A stretch of DNA of 64,000 bases, taken from the NCBI RefSeq assembly GCF_000963885.1, contig NZ_BALE01000031.1, positions 45,708-109,707 on the forward strand, given 5' to 3'. Under the pieces are notes generated by a model, which saw nothing but the letters and a program-made list of their open reading frames with translations, ran no database searches and was not told the origin of the DNA. Positions 60,420 through 64,000 of the stretch are shown here, piece after piece. Positions within the stretch are counted from its first letter, which is position 1. Every line of letters starts with the position of its first letter. The stretch is from Tanticharoenia sakaeratensis NBRC 103193 (GTDB lineage Bacteria > Pseudomonadota > Alphaproteobacteria > Acetobacterales > Acetobacteraceae). The position numbers were made by a program, and so were the translations under genes.

Positions 60420-63400
60420 ATGTCCAGTCGTATTTCCGGGGTCGAAATGTCCCATCAGGCAGACTCGATCGAGCCTGTCACCGACCTCCTGCCGCTCTTC
60501 GGGGACCTGCCCGAAGCAGTCACAGGTCGCCACGGGCACGAGTACCTGCCGGTCGTCAACTGGATCGCGAGACAGTCCCTAACCGCACAACCTGTTGTAA
60601 TTGCTGGAACACCCGACATTCAGGCGCTTATGCAGGCACTGCCGGACCTGCTCGAACAGCCAATCCTCGACCGGCGCTGCGAGATCGTCACGGACCGGAC
60701 CACCAAACCACTCACATTGTTCTGGGTCAGCGCCCGCGACCTCAAAATTCCCGGATATTACGCCATCTGGCGCGCACGCCGCGACTCGATGAGCAAGAAC
60801 GGCCTGATGATCGTGACAGGACCGTTAACGCTTGCAGCCGACATTCTGGATGTCGAGGAAAGAGTGTTCATCGTCTCCGACGATCTTGCAATCGTGGCCG
60901 TGGGATCTTCCCCGCCGCCGCCGTTTGCGCCTCTCTGCAGCACCGACAGCCCGACGAATGGTAATCCGGTTCGCGCCAGCTACCGGCATCTGTTGGGTCG
61001 TACTCTTCTGTATTGGCGACAGTACTCGAAATGTAAGGAAGCCCAATCCGATCGTAACGAAATCTTCACACGTGCGAATACTGAACTCGTCAGCAATCGT
61101 GCGCTCGCATCCCGCGTCAGATCGCTCGAAGCCGAACTGAAGGTCGCCCGCACGTCAGAGGGCGACGTGGCAGGTCGCAGTCGGACCCTGATCCGGGATG
61201 TCGTGGCCGCCGCCCGTGCAGAGCGGCATCGGCGTCTGGCCGCCGAAGCCGAGCTTCTCCAGGCCAATGACGAGCTCGCGGCCCTGCGGAGCTGGGCCGA
61301 TGCCGTCACGGCCGAAACCGCCAGACGTGAGGCGGCTCGCATGGCCTATGTCGACGTGATGCGACATCATGAACAGGCGCTGGACGCACTGCGCACGTTC
61401 GTCAACACACCTGCCAGCCGGGCACGCCGGGTGGCACGGGCATTGCGTGCACCATTCGTGCCCTTCATTCCGGACACGCCGCCGCTGCCGGAGACTGATG
61501 CCCTCCCCCTCTGCCCGGTCCCTGCCGTGCGGCGCCCGCTTCCCGATCACGATGACCAGAATATCTGGGATACGTGGTTTCACGCCCTTGATGCGGCGCC
61601 AGATCAGGCTCCCGCGGTGGCCGCACCGGAACCCGCGCTGTCCGGCAGCAATGCTTCACGGCGCAACATCCTGTTCATTGCAGGCGAGCCCGATACGCCG
61701 GGTGTTGCCTATCGGTGCGATCGCAATGCCGCCGCCGCGCGCGATGCGGGATACGAAGCGCGTGTCATACCGTGCGCCCTGGTCAATGGCGACGATATGG
61801 ACTGGGCCCAGATCGTAGTCCTCTGGCGCGTCGAGTTCTCGGGACATGTCGACACGCTGCTGCGACTGGCGGAAGAACGCGACGCGGTGACCGTGTTCGA
61901 TGCGGACGACATCGTGTTCATGCCGCATCTGGCGCGGGTCGACATCATTGATGGCATCCGGTCGATCGGCGCGACCGAGGAGCGGATCGAGCGCTGCTTT
62001 GCCGACATGCGCCGCACGATGATGCGGTGCGACATGGGATTCACGACGACGCGCGAACTGGTGCAGGCCATGCACCTGAGCCATCCCCTCGTTCACCTCG
62101 TTCCCAATACATTCGATGAAGCGTCGCTGGCGCTGGCGCGATCCGAGCGACGCCAGCGTCCGGCGGGCGATCCGCTGGTCCGGATCATCTATGCCACCGG
62201 ATCCCGCACGCATCAGCGCGATTTCGCCCAGCTTGCCCCGGTTCTGGCCAGCGTCCTGCAGGCCCGGCCGCAGGCGCGTCTCGTGCTGTTCCGTGAGGCG
62301 GGGACGGATCGTCCCGTCCTGATCATGGACGAGTTTCCAGCACTCATCCCCGTCGCCGACCGTATCGAGTGGCGTGACATGGTCTCTCTGGCGCGCCTGC
62401 CTGCGGAATATGCACGCGTGGACATTGCCATCGCGCCGCTCGAAACCGGGAACGTGTTCTGCGAGGCCAAGAGCGAAATCAAATATTTCGAGGCAGCGCT
62501 CGCCAGCGTGCCGAGTATCGTCTCGCCCACCGGCCCGTTCCGCCGAAGCGTCCGCGATGGCGAGACCGGCATACTGGCGAGCTCCACGGATGACTGGGCT
62601 GCGGCACTGCTGATGCTGATCGACGATCCGGATCGTCGGGCCAGGATGGGACGCGATGCCTATCACGACATCCTGGGCCCGTTCGGCCCCTGGATGCAGG
62701 CGCAGCGGATGCGCACCATTCTCGGCGGCCTGCAGAACGACACCGGAGCAGCCGATGCCGGGGAGATCACGATCGCCCGGGCGGCCCGCCCCCGATGCGC
62801 GATCCCTGTCGTCCCGGACAGCGAGAGGCTGTTCTTTCAGGACCGGTTCGGCGAAGCCCGCGTCACCGTCGTCATTACCTGTTTCAATTATGCCGATTAC
62901 GTTCTGGACGCGCTCGACTCGGTCCAGGCGCAGACGCTGGATGAGCTCGATCTGATCGTCGTCGATGACGGATCGACAGACGGGTCGGTCGAGCGGGTAC
63001 GGCGCTGGATGGAACTGCATGCCGATCGGTTCAATCGGCTGCTGCTTGTGCGGTCGGTCAGAAATGCCGGTCTGGGCGGGGCCCGCAACATCGGCATGGA
63101 CGCTGTCGAGACCCCGTTCGCGATGCAGCTCGATGCCGACAACCGGCTGTTGCCCCCCGCATGTGAGCGGCTTCTGGCTGCCACGACCATCGAGACGGCG
63201 TTCGTCTATCCGACGCTGCAGGCCTTCGATGCTTCAGGGCGGCAGGCGGACGGACAGGCGGCGGCGTCTCGCGCACCGATCGGCGATCTGGCGTTCCACC
63301 CTTTGAACATGGTGTCCGGAAACCATGTTGATGCCATGGCTCTGGTCGCGAAATGGGCATGGGCCGCGGTGGGCGGCTATTATGTCGCGCGCGATGCGAT

Positions 63401-63653
63401 GGGCTGGGAGGATTACGATCTGTGGTGCAGCTTCGCCGAGCGGGGCCTGCTCGGACATCATGTCGATGAGGTTCTTGCGGAGTACCGGATGCATGCAGGT
63501 TCGATGACCAATGCCGTGACGGAACGCAGCGGACACAAGGCGCGTGTCGTGGCCCTGATCGAGCGTCGCCATCCTTGGACGCGGTTGGTTGCGGCCGAGG
63601 CGCGACTGAGAGTGGCGGCCGGACCGGCTGATTCCGGGTCGGCGCCGATGTGA
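60420..63653 (+). CDS. Large multidomain glycosyltransferase (GT4-like plus GT2)
   Basis: 1077 residues. About 1-190 is a mixed N-terminal domain of unknown type. About 215-335 is a coiled coil (RVRSLEAELKVAR, ERHRRLAAEAELLQ). About 415-775 is a GT-B-like module (VFDADDIVFMPH, VHLVPNTFDEASLA, IIYATGSRTHQRDFAQL, DIAIAPLETGNVFCEAKSEI). About 815-1050 is a GT2 domain with VITCFNYADYVLDALDSV, VVDDGSTDGS and the acidic motif in MQLDADNRL. It should build a multi-sugar unit in the cytoplasm. It faces the secreted protein gene, with a paralogous enzyme on the other side. GGAAAG lies before the ATG. Confidence 0.88.
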   Translation: MSSRISGVEMSHQADSIEPVTDLLPLFGDLPEAVTGRHGHEYLPVVNWIARQSLTAQPVVIAGTPDIQALMQALPDLLEQPILDRRCEIVTDRTTKPLTLFWVSARDLKIPGYYAIWRARRDSMSKNGLMIVTGPLTLAADILDVEERVFIVSDDLAIVAVGSSPPPPFAPLCSTDSPTNGNPVRASYRHLLGRTLLYWRQYSKCKEAQSDRNEIFTRANTELVSNRALASRVRSLEAELKVARTSEGDVAGRSRTLIRDVVAAARAERHRRLAAEAELLQANDELAALRSWADAVTAETARREAARMAYVDVMRHHEQALDALRTFVNTPASRARRVARALRAPFVPFIPDTPPLPETDALPLCPVPAVRRPLPDHDDQNIWDTWFHALDAAPDQAPAVAAPEPALSGSNASRRNILFIAGEPDTPGVAYRCDRNAAAARDAGYEARVIPCALVNGDDMDWAQIVVLWRVEFSGHVDTLLRLAEERDAVTVFDADDIVFMPHLARVDIIDGIRSIGATEERIERCFADMRRTMMRCDMGFTTTRELVQAMHLSHPLVHLVPNTFDEASLALARSERRQRPAGDPLVRIIYATGSRTHQRDFAQLAPVLASVLQARPQARLVLFREAGTDRPVLIMDEFPALIPVADRIEWRDMVSLARLPAEYARVDIAIAPLETGNVFCEAKSEIKYFEAALASVPSIVSPTGPFRRSVRDGETGILASSTDDWAAALLMLIDDPDRRARMGRDAYHDILGPFGPWMQAQRMRTILGGLQNDTGAADAGEITIARAARPRCAIPVVPDSERLFFQDRFGEARVTVVITCFNYADYVLDALDSVQAQTLDELDLIVVDDGSTDGSVERVRRWMELHADRFNRLLLVRSVRNAGLGGARNIGMDAVETPFAMQLDADNRLLPPACERLLAATTIETAFVYPTLQAFDASGRQADGQAAASRAPIGDLAFHPLNMVSGNHVDAMALVAKWAWAAVGGYYVARDAMGWEDYDLWCSFAERGLLGHHVDEVLAEYRMHAGSMTNAVTERSGHKARVVALIERRHPWTRLVAAEARLRVAAGPADSGSAPM

Positions 63654-63741
63654 CAAATGGGCATCTGGTGCGTTGCATTAACGCCGCGAAGCCGCCGCAA
63701 TCGGCGACGATCATGACAAAGATTTTCAGGAGGAGCCTCCG

Positions 63742-64000
63742 ATGCGTCGGTCCTTGCATGTTTTCGGTTTGATGGCGGCCCTTGCGGGCAGCAGCACGGC
63801 TCTGGCCGCACCCGGTGGCGGCTTTCATGGCGGCGGTGGCGGTGGTTTCGGCGGCGGTGGCTTCCATGGTGGTGGTGGCGGCTTCGGCGGTGGCGGCTTC
63901 CACGGCGGCGGTGGCTTTGGTGGCGGCGGTTTCCGTGGCGGCGGCTGGGGTGGCGGCCCGGGCGGCTGGCGCGGTCCCGGATGGGGCGGCCCGGGCTGGC
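63742..64000 (+). CDS. Glycine-rich exported protein (partial, runs off the window)
   Basis: A signal peptide (FGLMAALAGSSTALA) is followed by a run of Gly with periodic Phe-His and Phe-Gly (GGGFHGGGG) and then Trp-Pro-Gly repeats. AGGAGG lies nine bases before ATG 63742. At least 86 residues are in view and the stop is outside the window. Such proteins are often surface or cell-envelope components; no function can be assigned from composition. Confidence 0.75.
   Translation, partial: MRRSLHVFGLMAALAGSSTALAAPGGGFHGGGGGGFGGGGFHGGGGGFGGGGFHGGGGFGGGGFRGGGWGGGPGGWRGPGWGGPGW

Noticed and set aside
63800..64000. Possible short-repeat array at the window end
   Set aside because: Glycine-codon repeats in frame with a signal peptide; a glycine-rich protein explains it.

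Overview
The window is a GC-rich alphaproteobacterial chromosome segment, most likely from an acetic acid bacterium (Acetobacteraceae). This rests on base composition, short overlapping operons, Tat- and Sec-exported proteins, a periplasmic GH37 trehalase with Pro/Ala-rich arms, and a Gly/Ser/Asn/Thr-rich beta-roll secreted protein of a type I recall from that family. The genus is not certain. Layout by region. (1) 1-12,114 is a surface-glycan region: UDP-glucose dehydrogenase, an FkbH-type HAD protein fused to an SGNH-like domain, a family-2 glycosyltransferase, a DcaP-like porin, a Bcr/CflA exporter, a free-standing adenylation enzyme, a carrier protein, and a protein with a conserved NCE motif. 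FkbH proteins, adenylating enzymes and carrier proteins normally work together, so these genes may activate a small acyl or aminoacyl group and attach it to a glycan. (2) 12,150-17,745 is a complete CzcCBA-type heavy-metal efflux operon. (3) 18,009-22,832 holds a shikimate-dehydrogenase-like enzyme, a small membrane protein and a TauT/NitT-type ABC importer whose permease is two domains fused in tandem. (4) 23,984-39,609 is a tRNA-inserted mobile island, lower in GC than its surroundings. Its ends are a perfect 26-bp direct repeat, the right copy lying in the 3' end of an intact tRNA-Ala(CGC) gene next to a tyrosine integrase. It carries a four-gene type I restriction-modification operon (hsdM, hsdS, a GIY-YIG/DUF4357 gene, hsdR), a serine recombinase, a putative HUH-type replication protein behind a hairpin-rich leader, several small unknown genes with extended -10 promoters, a two-gene cassette that may be a defence or toxin unit, and a methyltransferase gene reduced to its two ends. 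(5) 39,773-55,253 is ordinary chromosome: YggT, a Tat-exported phosphoesterase, TldD, trehalase, a small monooxygenase, a TVP38-like protein, a second Bcr/CflA exporter, a receiver-domain protein, Apt, GNAT and nitroreductase genes, a YVTN propeller, a creatininase-family protein and DUF2721. (6) 55,687-63,653 holds two very large multidomain glycosyltransferases either side of a Ser/Thr/Asn-rich protein with type I secretion features, an arrangement suggesting surface glycoprotein or adhesin assembly. The window ends inside a glycine-rich exported protein. The best candidates for something undescribed are the island's two-gene cassette (35,816-37,014) with its Rep module, the FkbH-SGNH/adenylation/carrier set, and the glycosyltransferase-flanked secreted protein.
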